Positions 31,915 to 40,279 of a stretch of DNA of 53,627 bases are shown here, piece by piece. Origin of the DNA: CAYWXK01 sp964462515 (GTDB lineage: Bacteria > Planctomycetota > Phycisphaerae > Sedimentisphaerales > Anaerobacaceae); NCBI GenBank assembly GCA_964462515.1, contig CAYWXK010000027.1, forward strand, positions 1 through 53,627. Direction: 5' to 3'. The notes below the pieces were generated by a model, which did no database searches, was not told the DNA's origin, and saw nothing but the letters and a program-made list of their open reading frames with translations. The first letter of the stretch is position 1, and every line of letters starts with the position of its first letter. The position numbers were made by a program, and so were the translations under genes.

Positions 31915-32703
31915 ATGGTTGAGATGTATCCATCTGATAATGAGCTGTTGAATATACAGTCCGATAGTGAGACAGGCGTGGAGTATATAGCAACCGGGAC
32001 GGCGCCATATTATCTGGAGTTTCGCAAGCTATTGTATCGGCTGCTATTGGCTGCCAGGCGGGCAAACGACCTGAGGGTCTATGATGAAGGCGGACTGAAC
32101 ATCGGCGTAAAGGCGGGTAAATTCTGGCTGGGGACACAATTGGTAAGTTACAGCGGTTCATCGGGCAATACGTTAGCAGATGATAAAGAAAACATTTATG
32201 TCTATCTAAATTCATCCGGCAATCTTGTTACCAACGAATACAGCAGCTTTCCTGATATGGCGACCACGCCACATATCAGATTGGCGATAGTTACGACTTG
32301 CGATGGTGACATCGACTCGATAACCGACTGCAGGACCGGGCATAATTTTGTTATGCCTTACGGGGCGGGGGGATTGAAAAAGATAATCGAGGCGCATACC
32401 GGTGATGACACGCTTACGGTGGCGGAATCGGGCAGCGTTCACACCAACCTGGGGGCAAGCGGAGTAGTAATACTTACGCTGCCGGCTTCGGCGCCGGCAG
32501 GGACGGTTTTTAGTTTTGCGGTGCAGGCGGTCCAGCAACTTCGGGTTGACCCGGGCAGCAAGGCGATAAGGGATGATAGCGGCCAGACTGCCGACAAATA
32601 TAAATACGCAAGTGCAATCGGGGCCTGCATTACCCTGATAGCTGATTCCAACGGCAATTGGGTGACAATCGCCAAAAACGGCACGTGGACGGAAGAGGCG
32701 TAA
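31915..32703 (+). CDS. phage tail-fibre-like protein
   Basis: A 262-residue protein. The N-terminal half (YPSDNELLNIQSDSETGVEYI ... RRANDLRVYDEGGLNIGVKAGKFWLGTQLVSYSGSSGNTLADDKENIYVYLNSSG) reads as a receptor-binding or fibre-type beta domain, and the second half (DDTLTVAESGSVHTNLGASGVVILTLPASAPAGTVFSFAVQ) as a beta-rich shaft or head of the kind common in phage fibres. Start preceded by AGGGAGAATG. No enzymatic motif. Placed with other appendage genes. Host target unknown. Confidence 0.55.
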   Translation: MVEMYPSDNELLNIQSDSETGVEYIATGTAPYYLEFRKLLYRLLLAARRANDLRVYDEGGLNIGVKAGKFWLGTQLVSYSGSSGNTLADDKENIYVYLNSSGNLVTNEYSSFPDMATTPHIRLAIVTTCDGDIDSITDCRTGHNFVMPYGAGGLKKIIEAHTGDDTLTVAESGSVHTNLGASGVVILTLPASAPAGTVFSFAVQAVQQLRVDPGSKAIRDDSGQTADKYKYASAIGACITLIADSNGNWVTIAKNGTWTEEA

Positions 32704-32706
32704 ATT

Positions 32707-32785
32707 CGATACTTCCGCCTTCGCTTGCGCTACGGCGGACAAGCGATACTCGATATTCGCATTCTGCATTCACAATTCTAAATTA
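32707..32785. repeat. heptanucleotide tract split by the palindromic element
   Basis: One CGATACT before the 30-bp palindrome, then CGATACT, CGATATT, CGCATTC, TGCATTC, ACAATTC after it. Confidence 0.8.
32714..32743. repeat. 30-bp palindromic element, copy 2
   Basis: Differs from copy 1 (26371-26400) only in the three-base loop (TGC instead of GGA). Flanked by perfect 7-bp direct repeats CGATACT (32707-32713 and 32744-32750). Confidence 0.8.
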
Positions 32786-32800
32786 TTTTCTGGGTGATAT

Positions 32801-33259
32801 ATGGCAAACGAGATATATGTCAATTACAGCAGCGGTAACACACTTTACGCTGTCATTCGCAACAGGCAGGGGAACGTCTGGTATCCTTCAGGGCAAGTCT
32901 TTGAAGCCTGGGGGACAAGCGGGCGTGATGCGGACGATTACGATATAGCTCTTACGGACAAAGGCGGTGCCAGATACTCAGGCAATTTTCCAACAGCGAT
33001 TACCGCAGCAGGGGAGTATGGACTTCAGGTATTTTTGCAGGCGGGCGGCAATCCTGCCGACGGCGATGAGCTTGTGGCAGGCAGGGAAATTATCTGGTCG
33101 GGCAAGGCCCAGATAACTGCTGAGAAGCTGCTTGCCAACAAGGCCGTTCAGGATAAGTCCAGCGGGGAAGTTGAATACTATGATGACGATGGTGTAACTA
33201 TTATCCTTACTTTGACCCCTGCTGACGGTGAGGCGAGCATCACAAGGACACCAAGCTAA
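32801..33259 (+). CDS. small phage structural protein, unknown
   Basis: A 152-residue protein beginning MANEIYVNYSSGNTLYAVIRNRQGNVWYPSGQVFEAW and ending in DGVTIILTLTPADGEASITR. The pattern of short beta strands with G..W repeats is typical of phage fibre or baseplate accessory proteins with this N-terminus. No enzyme motif. It lies 22 bp upstream of the next gene in the same operon. No family name can be given with confidence. Confidence 0.55.
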   Translation: MANEIYVNYSSGNTLYAVIRNRQGNVWYPSGQVFEAWGTSGRDADDYDIALTDKGGARYSGNFPTAITAAGEYGLQVFLQAGGNPADGDELVAGREIIWSGKAQITAEKLLANKAVQDKSSGEVEYYDDDGVTIILTLTPADGEASITRTPS

Positions 33260-33281
33260 TAAAAGATAAAGGAGATAAAAA

Positions 33282-33863
33282 ATGGGTAGTTTTAGCAATT
33301 ACTGGGAAAATAAGATTTTAGACCACTTGTTCGGCAAGAATACTTATATGTCGCCTGCGATTTATCTGGCGTTATCAACGGCCGACCCGGGCGAGGATGG
33401 AAGCGGTATGGCAGAACCTTATGCTCAAAATGGTTATAGTCGGGTGCAAACCTCCGAAAACAACTGGGATGATGCAGCGAGTGGCTCAATAGATAATGCC
33501 ACCGAGCTTGCATTTGCGGAGGCGAGCGGCTCATGGGGAACGGTAACTCATTTTGCCCTGCTGGATAAACCTTTTCCAAACGACTGGGCGGCATCAACGG
33601 CGTATAGCCTCGGAAATTTTGTCAAGCCGCTAAATGAGAACGGCTACCACTATGAGTGCACGACTGCGGGGACATCGGGTTCAAGCGAGCCAACCTGGCC
33701 GACCACACCGGGGCAGACAGTCAACGATGGGACTGCCGTCTGGACCTGCAGGAAGTATGCCGGCAATTTACTTGCCTATGGCGCTCTGGGCACTGCTAAA
33801 ACGATTGGCAGCGGTGATACGGCGAAATTTGCGGCAGGGGATTTGGATGTATCGCTCGATTAG
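33282..33863 (+). CDS. phage protein with carbohydrate-binding-like insert
   Basis: A 193-residue protein. The N-terminal part (MGSFSNYWENKILDHLFGK, PAIYLALSTADPGEDGSG) and the end (LLAYGALGTAKTIGSGDTAKFAAGDLDVSLD) belong to a phage protein found in many tailed-phage structural operons. At about residues 104-160 there is an insert of the form AYSLGNFVKPLNENGYHYEC, TTAGTSGSSEPTWPTTPG and DGTAVWTC, a recurrent phage Ig-/CBM-like adhesion module. AAAGGAG precedes the ATG. A role in adsorption is likely by analogy, not shown here. Confidence 0.65.
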   Translation: MGSFSNYWENKILDHLFGKNTYMSPAIYLALSTADPGEDGSGMAEPYAQNGYSRVQTSENNWDDAASGSIDNATELAFAEASGSWGTVTHFALLDKPFPNDWAASTAYSLGNFVKPLNENGYHYECTTAGTSGSSEPTWPTTPGQTVNDGTAVWTCRKYAGNLLAYGALGTAKTIGSGDTAKFAAGDLDVSLD

Positions 33864-33864
33864 C

Positions 33865-33907
33865 GTATGGTGAGTGGTTAAGTGGTGAGTAGTGAGTGCT
33901 GAGTCCC
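33865..33907. repeat. heptanucleotide tract between appendage genes
   Basis: Units GTATGGT, GAGTGGT, GAGTAGT, GAGTGCT, GAGTCCC, with one 8-bp unit among them. It begins right after the stop codon of the previous gene. Confidence 0.7.
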
Positions 33908-33958
33908 AACCTGTCGGGATTAACCAAGTAACTAATTAACCAACAAAGGAGATGAATT

Positions 33959-34333
33959 ATGGCGACAATTAGCAAGGTCTGGGGCAGCGAGACGACCATT
34001 ATGAACGCTGTGGCCGTTACAACTGGTTCATACTCGGATGCGGTCGATTTAGAAACCAACGGTTACGAAGGCGCTCACGTAATTGTCGATGCGGATTTCC
34101 CTTCAAGCCCGACAGATAATCTTGAGGTCTATGTTCAGGCTTCGCTTGATGGGACAAACTGGGATGATACGGCACTATTTAGTTTCGTTGTCGATAAAGG
34201 CACCGACCCAAATCAGGTCTCTTTTATAGTAAAAGATGTTGCGCGTTTTCGGCTGTATTGCAAGAGAAGCGGCTCTACCGACACCATTACAGTGACAGCC
34301 AAATACCAAGCCTGGAGATGGCAATCGACGTAA
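33959..34333 (+). CDS. small beta-sandwich phage protein
   Basis: A 124-residue protein. VTTGSYSDAVDLETNGYEGAHVIVDADFPSSPTDNLEVYVQASLDGTNWDDTALFSF then DVARFRLYCKRSGSTDTITVTAKYQAWRW reads as a single beta-sandwich domain of the type used as virion decoration or fibre protein. AAAGGAG precedes the ATG. No family assigned. A mixed 7/8-bp tandem tract (34337-34378) follows and separates it from the LamG gene. Confidence 0.55.
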   Translation: MATISKVWGSETTIMNAVAVTTGSYSDAVDLETNGYEGAHVIVDADFPSSPTDNLEVYVQASLDGTNWDDTALFSFVVDKGTDPNQVSFIVKDVARFRLYCKRSGSTDTITVTAKYQAWRWQST

Positions 34334-34432
34334 AGGGTAAATGCGTAAATGAGTAAAAGCGTATATGAGTCAATGAGAGGACGCATTTACAAGAATCCGC
34401 TGTGGGATGCCTGACGGCAAAGGTTAGAATAA

Positions 34433-36160
34433 ATGCCAATACTTAAACCAATACGAGGATTACAGCTAAATAGAAGCCATCCGCTTGCGAAGGGCTTGAT
34501 TGCTGCCTGGGTATTTAACGAGGCAGGAGGCAATAAGACCAAAGACTTTGTTCGTCCTAGCAGAACTGCGAGCGTAATGGGAACGCTCGAATGGAAGCCA
34601 GGCAATAGAGGTGCAGTTTTATTTAGGGATGCAACCGGCGAATACGTGGAATGCAGCGGGTTTCCTTTTATAAGCCCGCCATTGACCATTGTTAGTTGGG
34701 TCAACCGGGTCAATACCGGTGCAGTGGGCAGCTATGGGGCGATAGTTGCAAGAGGGAGCAACGCTGCTAATAATACTAACTTTGATTTTGGAATTCGCCA
34801 ATACAGTGCAGAACGCCGTCCATACTTATATTGGCGTGATGCCACAACACAATATGGCGGCCAGGCCATAGACCAGGCTTCAAAAATCAATGACAAATGG
34901 ATTCAACTTGTCGGGATTATCAAAGCGAATTATGATGGTGAAATTTACCTGAATGGCCAAAGTATCTGGACGGATACCAGCAATTCCGTCCCAACAAACG
35001 GCAATCAGAATTTGAAAATATTTCGTAGCGAATTGCCTGATTCATCTTATTGGTTTCCTGGTTATATCGACCACATCTTTATCTGGAATCGGGAATTGAC
35101 ACCTGCAGAAATCAAGTATTTGTATCGAGAGCCGTTTGCGATGTTCGAGCGGGCTCTGTGCGGGCAGATAAGGTATGCACTGGCGAATGTTGTCTGGCTG
35201 GATGGTTCGACAAGTGCGACAGCTTCTGTGTCAGCACAGTGTAAAGTAACACGTAAAGTAACTGCTGCAACAGAGAGCGCATCTGATGTCACGGGGCTAT
35301 TAAGAGCTACACGGAATATAACAGGTGGCAGCAGCGGTTTGTCGGCTGCAAGCGGCAATATCACCATAGCCAGCGATATTTTTATTGCCGGCGTTGTGAC
35401 TGCGACATCGGCTCTATCCGGGGTGTTGACATTACGCCTCCGTGGGAGCTGGTTTAGTGCTTCGTTGAAGATAGAGAGGTGGTGGCTAAGAGAGGTTCTT
35501 TTTAACGGTGTAAGCAGCAATGCGGTTAAGCTCGGAGTGGTTTTAACCGGGGGCTGGTTCTGGGTTCGCAATTGTGGATGCACCGCTCTTTATCGCGGCT
35601 CTGATATGGAGCAAATAGACTTTGCGAATGTCTTATCAGTGGTTGAGCAGGATGCCGCGGAGATTGAGCCGCCCAGCTATCTATTGCATAAGAGCAGTTC
35701 GGCATATTGTTATGTGGTTAGACGTTTCAATCACTGCGGCTATGAAGAGCGAACGCTGCGGGGGGCTATTAAGGTTTCAATAGATGAAAATGGTGACATA
35801 GCACAGCCGCAGCCAAATAGTATATTCGCTTCAAAGCTCAAGCAGGTGGAGGCTGATAAGGTGCAGCTTGTCTGGTTCTATTGTCCCCTCGAACAAAAGT
35901 CGAAGCCGGTCCGGTTTAAGATTTACACAGACAATCGGACAGGACAGGTCGATTACCAAAACCCCATCGCGATACTAAATTACCAGGGGCGAAAATACTA
36001 TAGCTTCGAAACCGGTGCACTACAGATTGGCAGATACTTATTTGCAATAAGGGCTGAAGATGCAGGTGGGGTAGAGAATGATTCACTGGCACAATCGAGG
36101 GTGGAACTATGCAGCAGTGCCCCTGACTCAATAACCATTTTAAGTGGGAAAGCTATTTAG
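34433..36160 (+). CDS. LamG/concanavalin-like phage adhesin
   Basis: A 575-residue protein. Residues about 1-235 form a concanavalin/LamG fold: LIAAWVFNEAGGNKTKDFV, TIVSWVNRVN, DKWIQLVGIIKANYDGEIYLNGQ, PGYIDHIFIWNRELTPAEIKYLY. This fold binds sugars or proteins. A Thr/Ser/Ala-rich middle follows (about 255-330). The C-terminal part has TDNRTGQVDYQNPIA and a following strand pattern shared with the protein at 31071-31853. Likely a host-binding appendage of the virion. The ATG has no strong ribosome site. The gene ends 12 bp before the hub-like gene. Confidence 0.7.
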   Translation: MPILKPIRGLQLNRSHPLAKGLIAAWVFNEAGGNKTKDFVRPSRTASVMGTLEWKPGNRGAVLFRDATGEYVECSGFPFISPPLTIVSWVNRVNTGAVGSYGAIVARGSNAANNTNFDFGIRQYSAERRPYLYWRDATTQYGGQAIDQASKINDKWIQLVGIIKANYDGEIYLNGQSIWTDTSNSVPTNGNQNLKIFRSELPDSSYWFPGYIDHIFIWNRELTPAEIKYLYREPFAMFERALCGQIRYALANVVWLDGSTSATASVSAQCKVTRKVTAATESASDVTGLLRATRNITGGSSGLSAASGNITIASDIFIAGVVTATSALSGVLTLRLRGSWFSASLKIERWWLREVLFNGVSSNAVKLGVVLTGGWFWVRNCGCTALYRGSDMEQIDFANVLSVVEQDAAEIEPPSYLLHKSSSAYCYVVRRFNHCGYEERTLRGAIKVSIDENGDIAQPQPNSIFASKLKQVEADKVQLVWFYCPLEQKSKPVRFKIYTDNRTGQVDYQNPIAILNYQGRKYYSFETGALQIGRYLFAIRAEDAGGVENDSLAQSRVELCSSAPDSITILSGKAI

Positions 36161-36172
36161 GCCTTAGTTTTT

Positions 36173-38038
36173 ATGTCCAACAGAATTGATTTTTTCCAGT
36201 CCGAGGACAGGCAACTTGCGCTGCCTGCGGGGAGTGTGTCGGTTTTTATTGACGGGGCGTTGTGTGCCGTTGTAGAGCCGATAGAGATTGTGCGTGCGGG
36301 CTGGCCGGAATTTAGCTGGGCCAGATTATCTTATAATCCTGCGGCATTTACCGCTGCGAGCGCGGCTGCGGCAGAAGAGCTGCAGGCCGAGTTTGCTATG
36401 AGCAAGAGCATAAATATCCGCCAGTTCTTTAATGGCGTTCCGCCCGGTGCAGCGGCTTTTAGTTTTCCTATCTTTTGTGGCCGGATAGAAGGTATTGAGA
36501 CGATTGTTGGACCTGATGGTGAAAGGCTGGAGATAAAAGTAACAGATTTCAGTGCCAATCTGAAGCGAATTTCTGTTTATGGTCAGCGGGTAGTAAAAAG
36601 CGATGGAGAAAATCTATTTTTAGCCGGCCTCGACAGCGTATTTAATCCCGATGGCAAGGCCAACGCCAATCCCGTGATAGCTACGGTTGGAGGCAAAAGC
36701 TACACGATTTTCTGTGCCGAGCCGACACAAAGCAGATTCTGGAGCTATGCGGAGGCTATTGACTATCTGTTGTGTGAATATCTGCCGGCTGGCCAATTGC
36801 ATACGCCAACGCTTGGGCAGCTTGAAGTTCTGACCGAAAACAGAATAGCCCGAGACTTAGATGTTACGGGGCTAAATCTTTTAGAGGCGCTTCATCGCTG
36901 CTGCGAAAGGGTAGGATTGGAATTCAAATTTGTCCCCCGGCTTGCACCGACAGGACCGGGCGAGGCGATTGTGTTTTACAAAAATGGGGCAGGCCCTGCA
37001 CCATACGGTGCGAGGGCGGGCAGAATAGTTGAGCTAAACTGCCAGAAACCAAAAGAGCAAATTAGTATCTCGAAGACGAACATCGCTCGTCTGCACAGCA
37101 GGAAAAGTTTTCAGCCAATAACACACAAATATATCGGGCAGGGTGACTTTAAGGTTTATGAGGCGACGTTTGAACTTGTGAAAGCGTGGGACCCGACTCT
37201 GCAGGACACCAATTATGATAAATTTTCGCCTTCGACCAATTCTTTATTTTATCAGGTAAAAGATGTGTATCGCAAATGGTGTCTCAACGAGGCGGGCGAC
37301 TACAGCGGCTCGCCTTACAATCGCGGCAGCGCATTCGACTACTCTTTGATTTTCGAGAACAGCAATTTTGCCCGTCGCCGCAGGCGCTTCTGGCCGACTC
37401 TAACGACCGACAAGCAGGGCAAGTCACTTGGGTATTTCCTTGAGGTGTCGTTTGATGGTGGCTGGCACTGGTGGCAGTACCTCTATGCCTTCAATAACCT
37501 GCTGGATGAGTGCGGAATATGGCTGTCGAGCGACCGGCTCGATGTTGACACCTGGATTGCGGCACTGAAGGGAGTGCTGAAGTTCAGGATAACCGCATCG
37601 GTAGTTAGTGACGAAAGATTGACCGCTACGGTTAATAATGGCCCGGTTAATTCGGCTGCACCGGTGATTGAACATATAGCAACGCTGCCCCGGCAGTTTA
37701 AGTTTCGCAGGGTCCCAGACCAAAGCATTTTTGCAAACGCTATTGATTCCGAGCTGGGCGTACCCAATGAGGTCGATGACTCCGATGCCATCTATGAGTT
37801 TGTTCGGCATTGGGCGGCAGGGGCATCCGAGGCCATTGAGACCGCCGATATCCAGACACCATATCTTGCGTTCGATTACCAGGTCGGCTACAGGGTAGCT
37901 ACCAGCCCTGAAAGTAGAGACCTGCTGGGCGCCGGGAGCGATAACTGCAGTATAAGCTATGTAGAGCGGGTGCAAATGGATTTCCAAAAACAGTACACAA
38001 ATTTGAAAGTCGTTCGCAAGAGAAAGGGACAGCTATGA
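36173..38038 (+). CDS. hub- or baseplate-like phage structural protein
   Basis: A 621-residue protein, the largest of the cluster. The region FPIFCGRIEGIETIVGPDGERLEIKVTDFSANLKRI (about 100-135) and LDVTGLNLLEALHRCCERVGLEFKFVPRL (about 225-255) resemble tail hub proteins (gpD/gp27-like), in which a strand-rich barrel is followed by a helix and a membrane-binding-type domain. Many aromatic and charged residues in the C-terminal half. Ends in a 4-bp overlap (ATGA) with the next gene. Assignment is by pattern only; other virion roles are possible. No tape measure gene precedes it. Confidence 0.5.
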   Translation: MSNRIDFFQSEDRQLALPAGSVSVFIDGALCAVVEPIEIVRAGWPEFSWARLSYNPAAFTAASAAAAEELQAEFAMSKSINIRQFFNGVPPGAAAFSFPIFCGRIEGIETIVGPDGERLEIKVTDFSANLKRISVYGQRVVKSDGENLFLAGLDSVFNPDGKANANPVIATVGGKSYTIFCAEPTQSRFWSYAEAIDYLLCEYLPAGQLHTPTLGQLEVLTENRIARDLDVTGLNLLEALHRCCERVGLEFKFVPRLAPTGPGEAIVFYKNGAGPAPYGARAGRIVELNCQKPKEQISISKTNIARLHSRKSFQPITHKYIGQGDFKVYEATFELVKAWDPTLQDTNYDKFSPSTNSLFYQVKDVYRKWCLNEAGDYSGSPYNRGSAFDYSLIFENSNFARRRRRFWPTLTTDKQGKSLGYFLEVSFDGGWHWWQYLYAFNNLLDECGIWLSSDRLDVDTWIAALKGVLKFRITASVVSDERLTATVNNGPVNSAAPVIEHIATLPRQFKFRRVPDQSIFANAIDSELGVPNEVDDSDAIYEFVRHWAAGASEAIETADIQTPYLAFDYQVGYRVATSPESRDLLGAGSDNCSISYVERVQMDFQKQYTNLKVVRKRKGQL

Positions 38039-38367
38039 GCAACGGGGCGGCTATCACAGATACCCAGCAGCTTTCGAGAATTGCCCGGGAAGGTGCGCAG
38101 CCGGTAGGCGAGGTATCGGTAGTCGCCTCACCCGGCGCCAGAGCTGCCGCCTGGGCTGTCAAAATCAAAAGTAACAGCTCCTATAACGTCTATAACGTAG
38201 TGGCTGTCGAGATAGGCGATGCGGGGACAGTGCCTACCGAGATAGGCCAGCAAACGCAGGCAGTAAATTTAGCCGAATCATTTACCGAGCAGGGGACACT
38301 ATCGGCGGGGACATACGCGGCGATGTTCAGAGTGGGTAGTAAGAACGTCTTTTATGCAATGCCGTAG
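38035..38367 (+). CDS. small phage structural protein
   Basis: A 110-residue protein overlapping the upstream gene by 4 bp, so translationally coupled. VSVVASPGARAAAWAVKIKSNSSYNVYNVVAVEIGDAG followed by a short beta-rich segment to GSKNVFYAMP. The stop codon TAG lies at the head of a heptanucleotide tract. No family recognised; probably a minor virion component that accompanies the hub-like protein. Confidence 0.55.
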   Translation: MSNGAAITDTQQLSRIAREGAQPVGEVSVVASPGARAAAWAVKIKSNSSYNVYNVVAVEIGDAGTVPTEIGQQTQAVNLAESFTEQGTLSAGTYAAMFRVGSKNVFYAMP

Positions 38368-38398
38368 TTCGTAATTCGTCGTGCATAGTGCGTAGTGC
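38364..38398. repeat. heptanucleotide tract over a stop codon
   Basis: GTAGTTC (contains the stop TAG), GTAATTC, GTCGTGC, ATAGTGC, GTAGTGC. Confidence 0.75.
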
Positions 38399-38410
38399 GA
38401 GGAGTGAAAA

Positions 38411-38692
38411 ATGGGTGAAAATAATTCGCGAACCTGGCAATTCAATAAACAGATAAATCTTTCTGTGCTGGTTCAGTTGCTGCTGCTTGCTTCTTTGATT
38501 GTGGGAAGCTACGTTAATCTGCAACGGCAGCTCGATTTGCTCCAGCGTGATGTTACTATGCTGTTGCAATGTCAGAGGAGTTTCGAGCAGAAGCTCGAGA
38601 CACTATCCGCAAAAAGCATCTCATACGAATACCGTCTTCAGGCGCTCGAAAAGCTATCGAGCAAGTCTGATACACCGCAAAAGACATTCTGA
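38411..38692 (+). CDS. single-helix membrane protein with coiled coil, spanin-like
   Basis: A 93-residue protein with one transmembrane helix (about 19-36, LSVLVQLLLLASLIVGSYV) followed by a coiled coil (about 39-82, NLQRQLDLLQRDVTMLLQCQ ... YRLQALEKL). An N-terminal helix plus periplasmic coiled coil is the layout of an i-spanin; the next gene encodes a lipoprotein, as expected for an o-spanin. The two are 24 bp apart. No endolysin or holin is visible nearby, so the role stays tentative. Confidence 0.5.
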   Translation: MGENNSRTWQFNKQINLSVLVQLLLLASLIVGSYVNLQRQLDLLQRDVTMLLQCQRSFEQKLETLSAKSISYEYRLQALEKLSSKSDTPQKTF

Positions 38693-38716
38693 TTGTAGCA
38701 TATAAAGGGGAAAGCG

Positions 38717-39322
38717 ATGAAAAAGATGCTGAGAAAAAGATTGAAATGTTTTGTCTTTTATCTTTTCACTTCTGCCTTGTTGTTGGCAGGCTGTGACAGT
38801 TTGCGGTTTGCGCCGAGCGAACGGCAAAAGCAAAATGCCTGGCTGCACAACCGCACTACGAATTTTGCCGCCCAAGCTGCAAGAGCCGAAGAAAGTTCGC
38901 AAAAACTTCAGGCATTGACTGGGCTAAGTGAGCTGCAAAGCCAGGCGTTCACTTCTTACTTTGGTCTGCCGAAGGAATTTCCACAGGCCGCTTCTGCTGA
39001 ACAAGTTCTTGCCGAATCGAACTGGCAGCTTGCACAAGAGTCCCTGCAGCAATCGGGCGAACGACCCGATGCCTGGCAGGTAGCGGACTCGGCGATGGAG
39101 CTTGGTATTGGAATTTGTGCTTTGCTGGGCGGAGTCTATGGCACAAGGGCAGTTGGGTTCTTAAAGGATGCGAGGACAAAATCGAAGGCCTTGCAGGAGA
39201 TTATCTCAGGCAATGAGCTTTTCAAAAAGACCAGCCCCTCGCAGGCCGCCGCTTTCAAAGACGCCCAGTGCAATCAGTCACCTGAAACAAAGCAAATCGT
39301 GGCGCAACTGAAAAATAGCTGA
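38717..39322 (+). CDS. phage-linked lipoprotein, possible outer-membrane partner
   Basis: A 201-residue protein with signal FYLFTSALLLAGCDS, lipobox LAGC near residue 26. A helical region rich in Gln and Ala follows, then a Gly-rich hydrophobic stretch (MELGIGICALLGGVYGTRAVG, about 130-150) that may be a membrane contact. Ends in KQIVAQLKNS. Placed right after the spanin-like gene and last of the rightward operon. Larger than known o-spanins, so that identity is an inference; it could instead be an unrelated lipoprotein. Confidence 0.5.
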   Translation: MKKMLRKRLKCFVFYLFTSALLLAGCDSLRFAPSERQKQNAWLHNRTTNFAAQAARAEESSQKLQALTGLSELQSQAFTSYFGLPKEFPQAASAEQVLAESNWQLAQESLQQSGERPDAWQVADSAMELGIGICALLGGVYGTRAVGFLKDARTKSKALQEIISGNELFKKTSPSQAAAFKDAQCNQSPETKQIVAQLKNS

Positions 39323-39397
39323 TAAAGTTGTCCGCCCGGCAAAATCACAGGTATTTTCCATCGGACAGATTGAAGTGTGTAGCTGCGATTGCTGCTA

Positions 39398-40279
39398 CTA
39401 TGGCCTTGGGCACTTGCCGGGAAGCTGAGCATCTGTCTTCTTCCAGTTGCCAACCAGGATGTTGAAATCATTGGTATAAACACGGTACTTCGGCAAACCC
39501 TGAGGCAGACGGTCAAAGTCAGCACACGGGTTCAGAGTCGGGTCGGTTACTACTTTCTTCCAGTTGGCAACCAGGATGTTGAAATCATTGGTATAGACCC
39601 TAAATTTCTGAAGACCCTGCGTAGCGTTGTCCGCATCACCATCGCACTGATATGGCCACTTCGGCCACGGTGAAGGTACTAACCTACCACACCAGCAGTC
39701 TGGTTTCTTCAGAGTGGTCGACCACTCAGTGTAGCTTGGATAGCCCACTGGGTAGCATTCACAACAAGTATCGCAGTTGATTATATTCGGATCCACAGAT
39801 AAATACGGATTTGTCAGCACCACGCCGCCACGGATTGTGTTTTCTTTAATGGTAACAGACCTAAACTCCCTATCCACTCTGAACTTCAGCAAAACACCGC
39901 TGCTCGGTAGATAAGCATCTCCTGGTGGGTCGTGTAATGCACCCATCTCAATTGTGATACCGTTTGTGTCAAGTCCGCCCAGCGCCCCGGGGGAATTAGG
40001 GTCGCAAACCGGCGAGCCGACATCGTTCACTTCACCATTGACAATTTGAATAGAGCCGGGATAGACCCAGTAATCTGAGCTAAGGTTGCTGATTGATTTA
40101 ATCTTAGCTCCGTTATCAACGGTGATGTCCAGGGCAAACGCCCTTACCTTGTTCGGCTCACCGACTACCTGGTAATTGACGGTGACCTGGTCGCCCTCAA
40201 AAGTACACCAAATATCCACTCTTGCCCATGCTGTAATGGCAGGCATAAGGATTGTTGGAACCAAAATAACGCCTCTCAT
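39398..40279 (-). CDS. exported cohesin-like protein with two dockerin-like repeats
   Basis: A 293-residue protein with a signal peptide, then a beta domain (VDIWCTFEGDQVTVNYQVVGEPNKVRAFALDITVDNGAKIKSI ... YWVYPGSIQIV ... SGVLLKFRVD) whose strand order resembles a cohesin-type sandwich. The C-terminus has two repeats, GLQKFRVYTNDFNILVANW and GLPKYRVYTNDFNILVGNW, a variant of the planctomycete dockerin-like calcium loop. Having a cohesin-like fold and dockerin-like loops in one chain suggests self-association or docking. Start preceded by AGGAGG. A Cys-rich linker (CDTCCECYPVGYPSY) joins the two parts. Functions are inferred by resemblance only. Confidence 0.6.
   Translation of the reverse strand: MRGVILVPTILMPAITAWARVDIWCTFEGDQVTVNYQVVGEPNKVRAFALDITVDNGAKIKSISNLSSDYWVYPGSIQIVNGEVNDVGSPVCDPNSPGALGGLDTNGITIEMGALHDPPGDAYLPSSGVLLKFRVDREFRSVTIKENTIRGGVVLTNPYLSVDPNIINCDTCCECYPVGYPSYTEWSTTLKKPDCWCGRLVPSPWPKWPYQCDGDADNATQGLQKFRVYTNDFNILVANWKKVVTDPTLNPCADFDRLPQGLPKYRVYTNDFNILVGNWKKTDAQLPGKCPRP
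39417..39608 (-). repeat. direct repeat coding the two dockerin-like loops
   Basis: The word CAACCAGGATGTTGAAATCA and its neighbours occur twice with almost identical sequence, giving VYTNDFNILV twice. A young tandem duplication of about 100 bp. Confidence 0.75.

Noticed and set aside
38411..38692. XhlA-type haemolysin/holin accessory protein
   Set aside because: XhlA-like proteins have the coiled coil first and the helix at the C-terminus; here the order is reversed.
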